Source: Icerya purchasi (Eukaryota > Arthropoda > Insecta > Hemiptera > Monophlebidae). From it: a stretch of 64,000 bases of DNA. A model generated the notes under the pieces. That model was given only the letters and a program-made list of their open reading frames with translations, was not told where the DNA came from and ran no database searches. How positions within the stretch are numbered: position 1 is the stretch's first letter; each line of letters opens with the position of its first letter. The translations under genes and the position numbers were made by a program. The stretch lies in NCBI GenBank assembly GCA_039619475.1, contig CM077115.1:494781352-494845351 (forward strand). The letters are read 5' to 3'. This document shows, piece by piece, positions 24,922-35,559 of the stretch.

Positions 24922-25041
24922 AAATATACGTGGAAGCGCATATTTTTAGTCGTGTTCAAAATTTTTAGCTATAATACTGGCGGCGCTAAGGAGGGGGACA
25001 CGTAATTTTTAGCACTTTTTCGAACTTTTCGGCAACTTTAC
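24922..25041. repeat. Direct repeat, copy 2
   Basis: Same order of blocks as copy 1, with a small internal duplication (TTTTTAG repeated) of about 20 bases. Between the copies a tRNA-like phrase, CCCCGATGGTCTAATTG (about 24,872-24,888), may be the decayed head of a SINE. The unit class is unknown. Confidence 0.65.
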
Positions 25042-25464
25042 ATAACTTTTGTACCGTAATATTTTGATTTTATGAAAGGACTCTTGCTTTTTATTTTATA
25101 TTTTGAATTTCATCTTTTAGGTTTATCGAGTGATGAGTTACGATTTTTTAAGTGATTTATGAAGTCATATTATATATTTTTGACGGTTTTTTTTGGGATT
25201 TTTTCCGCCCAGGTTAATCGGTTTATTTGACGTAATAGATTAAAGAGAATTTTAATTGTAATTTATGTTTCAGATTTCGAAGTTAATAAGTCAAACCGTT
25301 CGTGAGTTATTGATTTTTATTTGATATTTTTGTCGTTTCTGAACCATCTTATTACGATTGCGTACATTATTATATGTGTACGGGAATCCTAAAAAAAAAC
25401 AGATTTTCTCGATTGATTCATTAACAAGGGCATTTTTATTATCGAGGCTAATTCATCCTTCGAT

Positions 25465-27545
25465 TTGATGTCAGGCCATAGTGCTGTAATTGTTACGGTA
25501 AGTACAGGTGTAATAACGAAGGAAAGTCCTCCCTATTTACACAATCAATTTACTAAGTGCAATGAATTTCGGGAAGCTGTAAATAACGATTTAAAATTAA
25601 ACCTTCCACTAAAAATTGAAAGAGACATAGACAGAGTACGGTTCAGTATTTTACTGAAAGTATTTAGCGCATAGCTTGGAAATGTTGAAAAAATAAATAA
25701 TTGGCCGCGTCACGTTTTCGCTCTAGTAAAGAGAAAAGAAGCATTCGTAAAAAATAGCATATAACCAGAAATCCAATCTACAAATCATTATTAAATAGGA
25801 AATCCAAAGAGCTTAGTTCATTAATTTAAGAAGCATATTATAAACGAATCCTTTCAGCGCTATTTGCAAGAATTATCTCCTTCGAAAGCTACTGATTATA
25901 GTTTATGGAAGACAATTGGAAGTTTTGTTATAGGCCAACACAACCCTTTCCACCCATTAGAAGTCCCGATAGTACATGGGCTAGAGTCAAACCCAGGAAT
26001 TGACGATTTCGAAGATACAATGACATTCTTAAATGCTCCTTTACAAATGAGCGTTCCTATTACATCAACGTCTTCAGGAGAAATAAAATTTCGTAGTAGT
26101 AAAATTTCAGGTTTCGCCAAAACGTACCAGAAATTTGTTTCGAGGTATAACGAGTCGGAATCTGCGCTTTTAGGAAATGTCCGTATGAATGTGTGTGCGT
26201 GTGTACACGCGCAACACACTCACACACACTAACCTTTTATGCAAATCTTTGATTAAAATTTGCTGAAAAAAAGTCCTGGCTTTGATTTAATTACCGGTAA
26301 ATTGTTATCGGAACTGCCTAACAAAGCGATATTATATTTATTAATAATATTTTTAATGCGGTGTTTCGTTTGTAATATTTCCCGCCGTCACGGAAACTGG
26401 CGCAAATAGTCGAAATACCAGAACCCAGGTAAGGTCCGCCATATCTCCTATATCTGCTTGCTACTTACCTTTTCAAAAGTTCTTGAGAAAATCATATTAA
26501 AGCGCTTAAATCCTGTTCTGGAATCGGCGAATATTATTCCCAAACATGGGTTTGGATTCCGCAAGAAAGATTCGACCACCGAACAGGTGCACCGAATTGT
26601 ACATACTATACGAGAAGGCCCCTTGAAGCCAAGCAAGTATAGGTGTGTTCTTAGATGTCAGGCAAGCCTTCGATAATGGCATCATGGTCTATTATACAAA
26701 CTCAAGAAAATATTTCCTCGTCCTTATTATCTTCCCCTTAAATCGTACCTCGAGGATCGGACGTGCCAAGTCAAATTCCATAGCGAATACTCTAATATCT
26801 ATCATGTTTCCGCTGGCGTGTCTCAAGGAAGTGTCTTCAGGCCCGGTACTTTATTTGTTATTTACAGCTGATTTTCCAGTTAATGATGGCATTACAACGG
26901 CCACGTTCGCGAACAAAATCATGATGTGATTCACGATACACTACAGCGTTTAATCAAGACCGAAAACTGGTAAAGGATGTTGGCGTATTAAAGTGAATGA
27001 AAGTAAATGTACGCAGATCAGATTTACTTTGCGAAGAACCTGTTCACCCACAAAATTAAACGGGGAATTAATTAATCAGCAGAATTACGTTAAATATTTA
27101 AGAATTCACCTAGATAGTAAATTAACGTGGAGCAGACACGTCCATCAGAAAAAAAAAGCAGTTCGATATTAAATTTAAGCAGTTAAATTGCCTTCTTGGC
27201 AGTTAAGCCTTTCTCTGGAAAATGAACTTTAATACATAAAATAGTATTAAAGCCTATACGAATATACGGCATGACTTGTGATGGGGCTATGCAAAAAATA
27301 CTCATATCAATAAGATTCAGCGGTTCCAAAATAAGACCATTAGATTTCTCATCTCACCTCCCTGGTATATATATCTAACTGTACATTACATCGAGGCTTT
27401 ACGTTAAAGACGAGATCAAACACGCCGCTGAACAGTATGTAAGGCGCTCAGGGTCTCATCCAAACGCATTGGCCATCAACTTACTTGATAACAGTCCCGA
27501 TGTAGGCAAATTAAAACGAACCAGGATCTTCGATTTGTCTTGAAT
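25465..27545 (+). pseudogene. Jockey-type LINE ORF2 relic
   Basis: Broken frames follow ORF2 order. The endonuclease end is SGHSAVIVTVSTG, and the linker is ELSPSKATDYSLWKTI. The RT start is FSKVLEKIILKRLNPVLES, then HGFGFRKKDSTTEQVHRIV. The first catalytic block is VFLDVRQAFD. GSVFRPVLYLLFTADFPV and ATFANKIMM follow, where the catalytic F-A-D-D has mutated. The C-terminal tail HPNALAINLLDNSP lies near 27,470. No RNase H is present, as usual for Jockey. Many frameshifts show long inactivity. Confidence 0.8.
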
Positions 27546-27706
27546 TTTATCTGAATTCACTGGGGAGTCTTAATGGGTATTGACCCCTAAAACGTTACTT
27601 CGCATTTGAAATAAAAAAATTGCTGGATGGCCCCTCGACCAAATGTAAAATAAGAGAGAGAGAAAAAAAGTTTTTATTTAATAATTGTTTTGAATATTTT
27701 ATTTTC

Positions 27707-28612
27707 ACTTTTTTTTTTCTTCTTGGACTCGTCAACCAAGGACCTTCACCTAGAAACAAATAGTAAGGAAACTTTGCTAAAAAGGAACAAATAGCAGGAA
27801 TAACTAGTGGGAAAGGAAAATATAGGATATAAGAAGCGCAAAAAGCAGTAGGAAGCCCAAGCTTCAACAAATAGGAATACAAAAAGTAGAACGCTCCACA
27901 GAAAGAGATGAACACTGGAAGAACACATGATCGGCGTCGCAAATAACTGCATCATCAGGATGGAGTGAACAGTGTGGGGAGGAAATCAGGGAAAAGCAAA
28001 ATCTGGAGGAAGGCAGTAGAGAATGGCCAGAAAGCTTACGAACAACGGAAATTAGACCGTCAGAGAGAGGGATGCAAAAGAAACCATGAATAGGGAGGAA
28101 GAGTAGGCTAAACGGACAGATGAAATGAATGATTATTAGAAAAAGAAGAAGCGTAAATATCTGAATCCATGATCTGATATGAAATTTTTACATGGATTTC
28201 TTTTTTTTAAAAGGCTAGAAGAAGCAGCAGCTCGAGCCACGAAATCAGCCCTTTCATTACCGAATATGCCCGAGTGGCTAGGTACCCGGCAGCAAATCAA
28301 TGATAATGGAATAGAGAGAGGAAAGATAATGAATGAGTGAATATATACGGAGGATAACAAAGTCACACGAATGATTAGGAAGGGGAGAAGATATGTTCTG
28401 AAGGATGCTCCAAGAGTCAAAGATAATTAAAAAAATTGAGGAAAGGTGATTCGACGAAATGAAAATAATAGAACTTAGGATAGACAATAATTCGTTTATG
28501 AATATGGAACAGAAATAAGGAAGGTGAAAAGATTCTGATAAGTTAAAATCGGGAAGGATGAAGGAATCTCTAATTCCACCAGGCCCCCTCGAATCACCCG
28601 TGTAAACGGTAA
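27707..28612 (-). pseudogene. LINE family A relic, RNase H to 3' end
   Basis: Its 3' end is marked by a T run at 27,710-27,719, which is poly(A) on the minus strand. Translated pieces match the intact family A copy: GPGGIRDSFILP for the first RNase H block, SIFLIIFDSWSIL for the third, and VPSHSGIFGNERADFVARA for the fourth. The first Asp block has decayed. It is 5' truncated and abuts the poly(A) of the next LINE (28,631). Both are on the minus strand. Confidence 0.75.
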
Positions 28613-28867
28613 CGTGAGAGGGAAATAGAGATTTTTTTTTTTTTTTCTATACCTCTCAACCTTGGTTAGACTTCGGGCCGTGTATAATATCTAGACTATT
28701 ACGGCCCAAGAGTCTCCAATTACAGGATTGCCTTTAATCCATTGTCCCTGACGAATTGAAAAACTGCGCTTTGGTTCACTTCTGAATTCGAGAGGACATA
28801 GCTGAGATTATCAAATCCGTGTTTTGTTCTGGAGGGTTGGAATGTAGGGCAATTTGTGAGAATATGA

Positions 28868-29743
28868 TCAACCGCTGGTGGCTCGTGAGATAGGATGGTA
28901 GCTACTGGGTAGTGAAGGATCCTTATTCCGTTTTAAGATCGATTTAACAATTGCCTCTTTCCATACGATTGGAATGTTACCTTGTTCCCAGATCTGGTTA
29001 TAAATGTTTAGCAGATATAGTCTTGCCGCCGTGGGAAGAAACTCAAGCATGAAAGGATGGATGGAATCTGCGCCAGGTGCACTTGCTTCGAGCTTGTTGT
29101 CCAAAGCAAAATTTAACTCGGACAAGGAGAACGGTCGATCGTACTGATCCATGCTGTTGGAAGGTGAGAGAGGAACGCCATCCTTCGTGTTTGTATGGGA
29201 CAAAAAGGATGGTAAGTAAGAATTCGTTGAGGCCGTTTTGGAGAAATGCTTTGCTAGTATGGACGCAATTGATGCCGTATCTGATATGATGTTGTTATTG
29301 GTCTTGATATAGATCGGGGTTGGTGGCCGCTGTCTTTCGTTAAGAGATTTTATTTTTCGCCAGGTAGATGCGCTGGTCAACGCGTCATTAATTGACAACA
29401 CGAAGGAGAGACAGGCTTCATATTTTTTCGCCCTGATAGTGTGACGGGCTAAAGATCTACACTTCTTAAATTCTATTAGATCCTGGTCAGCTTTTGTCGA
29501 TTTATGCTTTCTCACGGCTCGCTTCCTGTTCATTATTGCCTCTCTCACTTCATTGTACCACAAGGGGACCCTGCGTGGGTGCACAGCAGCGGATGACTTC
29601 GGGATTGTTGCTTTTCCTGCTCTGAATATCGCTTGTGTAAATGTCTTTAGGTTCTCTTCAATGGATGGACCAGGCTCAGAATTTATGAACAGGCTTTCCT
29701 TGAATCCTTTCCAGTCCGCTTTGTAGAACATGTACTTTTGCAC
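28868..29743 (-). pseudogene. LINE ORF2 middle: linker and RT N-terminus
   Basis: This 291-codon open frame contains the post-endonuclease linker (VPLWYNEVREAIMNRKRAV) and the RT entry region with ASAPGADSIHPFMLEFLP, WKEAIVKSILK and LPSSYHPIS. These correspond to the conserved P-G-x-D-x-I-x-x-x-x-L and Y-R-P-I-S blocks. The frame then leaves RT abruptly (RATSG, stop) at the internal deletion. An intact ORF2 would run several hundred codons further. Not functional. Confidence 0.8.
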
Positions 29744-29877
29744 GGTCAGATAATTTCGGGGGGCGGGCCGACAGCTACCTATGTCAGCTGAGATGATAAT
29801 GGGGGTAACTGGAGTGGAGGTTATCCAAGACGCGGGAAGAAATTATTGGGTAGAGTGCGGTGGTGCAGAGAGCTAGG

Positions 29878-30435
29878 TTAATTATTGAGAATGTCGTCGA
29901 AATGAGTAGGACCGGTTGGCGGAAGGAGGGCATAGTCGTTACTGACGAGAACATCCGTTATGGCAGAGCAATAGTGATTTGTTGAAGCCGATTCCCAATT
30001 CGGAGAGTGGACATTAAAGTTTCCTAAAATTATTGAAGGAGAAGTAAATTGCTTTGTGGTGGCGCATAGTTGTGGGTAGCTGACGTTACTGCACCGGGGT
30101 AAGTAGAAATTGCATACGGATATTGCACTACTTGAAAATCCTGGTATTAAGACAGATATCGCTAACGCTTGAAGAGGCGTCAATATTGTTATCACCTGAG
30201 TTGGAATTGAGATTTGCACAAGCGTTGCCCGGTTACCTAAAGTGTAGTCCCTCTGAAAGGTGATGTAGTTGGGGAAAATAGGATTTATGGGAGATGAGAG
30301 GTGAGTTTCTTGCAAACAGATGACCGCAGGGTTGTCGGTTGTGATTAGTTGTTCTAGTTCCGTTTTATTGTTGTAGAGGCTTCTGCAGTTCCACTGGAGT
30401 ATGGTGTACTGACTTCGCATTCCTGAAGACGTCAT
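29878..30435 (-). pseudogene. LINE APE-type endonuclease domain, C-terminally frameshifted
   Basis: The open frame starts near the expected ORF2 start. It carries ILQWNCRSLYNNKTEL (N block), VICLQETHL (Q-E-T catalytic block), IILGNFNVHSPNW (normally G-D-F-N-x-H, here Asn replaces the Asp) and GPTHFD (T-H block). The next block, LALCTTALYP...SSRVLDNLHSS, lies in another frame just downstream, so a frameshift breaks the domain near 29,880. The family endonuclease nicks target DNA for target-primed reverse transcription. This copy is dead. Confidence 0.85.
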
Positions 30436-31770
30436 TTGAACTCTTATAACATAGTGAACGTACTTTGTATGGGAATTGCTGAAACTTCAATCAGTTGATC
30501 TGGGAACTGAGGTCATCGTCTGTTGTGTTCTCTGACTCACAGGGTGTAAGTTTTAAATTTTTTAGAATGCGCGAGCATCTGTTTTTGACGCTCCTACTTC
30601 CAAGATAGGGCTTCATCTGAGAGATAACATGTGCAATAAGCCGTCTGTGTCCTGTGTGAATTGCTAAGCGTACTTAAGATAGTTGGACGACGTACTGATA
30701 CGCTTCATGAACTTTTAGAAGTTGTTGAATTCGAGAATGAAGGGTACCTGGTTTTCTCGGAAAAGATGCTTTGCTCCTGCTACGATTTCCTTAATATCTG
30801 CCTTTGGTCCTTCAGATGTTTCTGTCTGCGCATGGTAGGTGTTCAATTGGTACATCTGCGTTGGATGTAGTCTGTTCTAGGCGCCCCTCGGGGATGTAAT
30901 TTTGATTGTTCAGAATGATCCGTTTTGGAATAGAATGTGTAGGAAATGTAGGCTCTTCTGCTTGACATTCAGATTTTTTGGAATGCGGCCGTTTAAAAAC
31001 CGGGTTTGGTCTCTCTCGCTGTTTTCCTGTTGGTAGTTGGTTTGGTTCACTGGAGTATTGATTTGGTGATCCGGCCGCTGGCCCGGAGTTTGATGAGGAC
31101 TAGTCACGTTTGTCTGGCTTGTTACGGGGTTACTTGTTTGTTGTTTTTGGGTATCGTGGGGATGAGGATTCTCTTTTTAGATATCTCGGTGGAAACTATT
31201 TTTGGGGCAATCGATAGCTACCTCCGGAAGGGGGATTTCTGTTTGAACTCCACTAGGGGATCAGTATTGCATATAGGACACATATAGGGAATTGATAGTG
31301 CGGTAGAAACTTATAAATTAATCGAATAAGCTTTTTTTTGTGTTCTTTCAAAGGTATAAACATTGAAATTAACCGATTTTAATATCAAAAAATTAGTTTT
31401 TATTTTTTTCAGCATGACGTACCTTTTCAAAGAAATTAATACATTTAAACGGTTATTCTACATTAAAAAAGACATAAAAAAAGAATTAGTTTCAAAATTG
31501 TACCAAAACGTTATTGTACAAAAAAAAATAATTTCAGAAAAAACACCTGTTCCTAGCGGTTATTATAAATACAATGGAACTATAACGTCATTGAAGGGAC
31601 CAGAAAAATTTTAACGTTATATTCGAGTGACGTTATGAAAGAGCTGCCTTGAAATCTGAGTTGAGGAACAAAAGAAGTAAAAACGCAAATGTTTTACATA
31701 AAATTATTTATTGAAATTTACCACAGAAAATAATTAAGACACTAATTTGTTTAAAAAGAACAAACAAATG

Positions 31771-32604
31771 TTACTCACAATATTGCAGAAGTTTACCGTT
31801 GAAAAAAATCTGTAATCTTCTTTTGTACAGTCCTCTCGGAAAAATAAATCTTCTCTGTCGTGCTGCATACATCTCCTGTAGAGCATTGAGTGTTCCAGCA
31901 GACGTTTCTCTGAAGTGAAAGAACCGACAGAAAGTCCCAGCAGATTTCATTGTTTCGTGAATGGGCGGACAAACGATGTCTTCTTCGGTTTGGTCAGCAT
32001 CTTCATCTGGACTATCTTCAGCTTCCGTGTTCTGCAAATCTGCGACGATTTCTGCATAACTCAACGTTTGGAATGTTTCCACTTGATCATCCACTGATGC
32101 GTATGAATGAATGTCATTTCCAAAGTTGTTCTGGTCAACATTAAACTGTCCAATCCATGTCGAAAGAGGCAATTCGTTTTCTTTGTCATAATCTTCAAGC
32201 GGGTCTATGGATTTCAACTGTGCTTTGTGAAAACACTTAGAAATCGTCATTGGTGCTACATTCCCGCAGGCATTACCTAGGAATTCTATGGCATCCAAGA
32301 TTGAGATGTTTATTATGCGGTGTCCATGCAGAAATTTTTTTTTTTTGAAAAGGAACTTCCGGTAGTGACATTTCAAACTTCTTATTACGCTTTGATCCAT
32401 GGGCTGAGGAACACTTGTGTAGTTTGCCGGAAAAAAAAAAACAAGATTGATATTGGTTAAATTCGATTTTGGATGTGCTGCACAGTTGTCAACTAGAAGA
32501 AGGATTTTTCTATTTTTTAACGACAACTGTCGATTCCACTTCCTTAACTCTTCTTCAAAGATTGCAAATGTCATCCAAGCTTTTTTGTTGGCAGTGTAGT
32601 TCAC
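31771..32604 (-). pseudogene. Tigger transposase, C-terminal DDE part
   Basis: This open frame of 277 codons includes RKILLLVDNCAAHP, with the second catalytic Asp of the DDE_1 family, and SVPQPMDQSVIRSLK, with the third Asp. A YASVDDQVETFQTLSYAEIV region and an acidic stretch (EAEDSPDEDADQTEEDI) typical of Tigger C-termini follow. The N-terminus is joined to a truncated DNA-binding part by a deletion that removed the first catalytic Asp block. The enzyme cannot be active. Confidence 0.85.
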
Positions 32605-32619
32605 CAGTAGTTTTTTTAT

Positions 32620-32990
32620 GCTTTTAAAATATCTCTTTGCTTCGCCACAAATCTTTGAAAAAGAGATCGAATGTCAAGCTTTGAATCGATCAGCCAGCCG
32701 TTAGAGCGTGTAAAAGTGACCAAACATTTTTCCAAATACAGTAGCTTTTTCTTTAAGAATTGGTCCACTCACAGGAATGTTTGAACTGCGACATTGTTTA
32801 AACCACGTCAGTAACGCTGCATCCACATCACCATGTTCGCACTTTCTTATTTTTTTGATATTATTCCCCTTAAAAGCTTTTAAAATGTTGTCCTTGTTTT
32901 TAAAATCGAACCAACAGTCCAATATTCACGGCACACATCAGCTATTTTTCGTCCACTTTCGGATGCTCAGATAGCACGCACTTTCTCTTT
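32620..32990 (-). pseudogene. Tigger transposase, CENP-B-like helix-turn-helix part
   Basis: The open frame at 32,701-32,922 reads HGDVDAALLTWFKQCRSSNI and PVSGPILKEKATVFGKMFG, the second helix-turn-helix (Tc5/CENP-B type) that binds element ends. After a stop ADRFKAxHSISFSKICGEAK continues the domain and runs straight into the C-terminal part. Two stops lie between the parts. Confidence 0.75.
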
Positions 32991-33532
32991 AATTGACGGT
33001 ACCTTCCGTTTTACACCACAACTTGCCGTAACTGACGAAAAGCAACGAACAAATCTAAAATCGAACAACGCATATACCACTAACAACACACACGCTTATC
33101 ACGCGGATGTACCGACGTGACTGATGTCCTAATGTACTGCGCCTTACAACTAACGAAACAATACAGTTCCGCTACAGCCATTGATCTTGTAGAATGTAGG
33201 GATGGGAGCAGGATTAGGTATGATGGGACAGCGTCGTCACCAAGCAAACAATAGGTTCAACGTCCGGCTAATGACCTACTTTTCGTTTTTTTATAGTTCC
33301 TATACAAGGATTCTGCGTGAACCTGGAAACATTACTCAAGTACAATTTCACTTTTGTAAACCGAGCATCCTCAACATTTTTGACGCTATAGCCGAGGGCT
33401 GCAATATTTGTTTGACTGACAATATAACCGGGTTTTTTTATAATGTTAAATATTATATTTTGGCCTGTCTAATTATAAAATGACGCTAAACCCGAGTTGA
33501 CAGCCGATGCCGTTATAACCAAGTTCCACTAC

Positions 33533-35521
33533 ATCACGAACTGTTATTTTTTCCGAGTATAGTCTTTACATACCTTTATGATGTGTCCAAATTTCATTCA
33601 AATCGCTTAAGCCGTGTTTGAGAAAAAAATTATTTTCCGTTATTCAAAAACCAAAATAGATAGAAGTCTAAAACCTGCAGGATCGACGTATCTTAGTACT
33701 ACCAACATGTTGCTCTTGAAAGATGATCCGGATATCCCTTTGGGGCCGATTCAATCGTCTATGGCTTTTAATTTTTTATTTTTTGAAATTAAAAAAAAAA
33801 AAAAAAAGAAAACCCAGGGGGCTTTCTAATTTTGTTTGCGCAGTATCACCGGATCGATTATAATTTCATTTCAACATAATTCGCCGCTGATTTATTTATT
33901 ACGCATTAATTTTCAGTACTTTCGAATAACTTGTTAGTTTTTTGCAGAATAACGAAGCGTCGAGCTTAAAAGAAAAAAATGTTTTGATAATGAAATTTTA
34001 AAACGATTTCCGGCAGTTCTGTAACTTCGAAACGTGCAAACAATGATATTCTGTAGTAATAATTATGTGGTGTTTTCGTTAATTGAAAATTTTTATAACA
34101 CTTCTCCAGTACACCTACACGCATGCAGGTATATAATTTTGGAAGAATTTCGAATTCTCGTCGGCTTCGGTCTAATCTTCGCTGACAGAGTTGGCAGTGA
34201 ATTAAAATTTATCTATTCCAGTGAATGTTCCGAAATTTACACCGCTGCAAATACAAGCAAAATCCTACTGGAGCCGAGTTTTCAATACATAAATTTTGAA
34301 ATAATAAACTCCGGGCGCTGAATGCTGACTTCTATTTTTTCCGCCTCCCCACTGCTAACTGACGATACGCGGCAGGGCCGCTCCAGCTTGTTTAGAGTCA
34401 TAAATATTCAATTTGTACTGCTGTCCTGGTTAACACATGGCATGCAATTCAGTGTCACTCCATAGCACTATAAATTTCCCTTCCTTACAACGATAAATCT
34501 AAAGTCGCCGTCGCCCAATAATTCTTATCGAGTCGTCTTTTCCACAAACTACAATTTCTTACATGTATATATTACAAGTGAGACTTTCAATTTCCTTAAA
34601 TACGCATCGCGTACAGCGATATTCCCACCTCCGTGAGAACAGTGTGCAACTTTAAACAGGTCGAACCAACAGCGGAAATAATATTAAACTTCGCTTAATA
34701 CGTACGGGCGTCGTTTTAAAAGATCCTAGTAATTAATACTGGTTAGCGAGAACTTCTCGCTTATCATGTCTGTGCTAGTCTCGCAATTATCACTACGTAG
34801 CGCTTTCGTCTACAACATTTTTGTTCTATTCGAAAAGGATTCGCTAGCGGCAAAAATTTTAAAAAATAACCCGACAGTTCTTGGTAACTTGTCGTTCTCT
34901 TAAGTTCATCAGCAGCCTCATCATTGTGATATTTAATTTTTATTCGTCTCCGGTGATCAGAAAAGAAAAGAAAAAAAAACAAAACGCAAAGCTAAAAGGC
35001 AGCTTTTACGTTCTCTGTAGGGTTTGAACATTACCAGGCTCGAATTGCTCTCGAGTTTTTTGAATGTTAACAAAAACACTTTGTTTACAGAAATAATATT
35101 ATCGATTTCCGTAAATTTTCGCTATCGTTAAAGCGAGAATAAAAAATGTGGGAACATCTAAAAATAGGTGAATGCATGATATCTGAAGTGTAGGGAGCTC
35201 GAGAGAATTATAAATCGCTCCAGCCATAGAGTCAGCCAAGGTAGCAAAGTTGATTAGGTGAAAAGATGAACCGTTATATTTTTTGTTCCCGTTACCGTTA
35301 AGTTGAAAAAATATATATTCGATGCAAAAATAACGTATTTTTTTTAGATCCCCGATTATTAAAATCCATTTTTCAAAAAAAGAAATATCGAATATATTTC
35401 AGCTTTATTCAATTTCTTAAAATTAACAAAAAAAAAGATACGTATACTTCAAGATTTACTTTAAAAATGTAATAAAAATGCGCCAAAAAATAAAAATCAT
35501 TCCTCCGATAAGAGAAGATAA
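33533..35521. other. Unrecognised intergenic stretch
   Basis: AT-rich with short A runs (33,789-33,805). No coding motif was recognised. The small frames at 34.0-34.3 and 34.7-35.0 kb resemble no known family. Confidence 0.4.
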
Positions 35522-35559
35522 TTTATCGTAAACAGTAAAATACATCTATTCCTAAATTC

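Larger units (their letters stand above)
28631..31280 (-). mobile_element. Internally deleted LINE: ORF1 end, endonuclease, partial RT, C-terminal tail
   Basis: A T run at 28,631-28,645 marks the 3' poly(A). Going 5' on the minus strand there is a Cys/His tail (DHILTNCPTFQP), then directly the early RT region, the endonuclease and a worn ORF1. Most of RT and all of RNase H are missing, so about 1.5-2 kb was deleted while both ends remain. The ORF1 remnant (30,500-31,260) is Gln/Asn/Pro-rich and has frame breaks. The family is I- or Jockey-like but differs from family A. Confidence 0.75.
31572..33532 (-). mobile_element. Tigger/pogo-type DNA transposon with deleted core
   Basis: The ends are recognisable. 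On the left CAATGGAACTATAACGTCAT follows a TA. On the right the reverse complement reads TAGTGGAACTTGGTTATAAC. Both match a CAGTGGAAC...TATAACG Tigger-type terminus. Inside, on the minus strand, lie a CENP-B-like DNA-binding part and the C-terminal half of a DDE transposase. The middle of the enzyme is missing. Confidence 0.7.
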
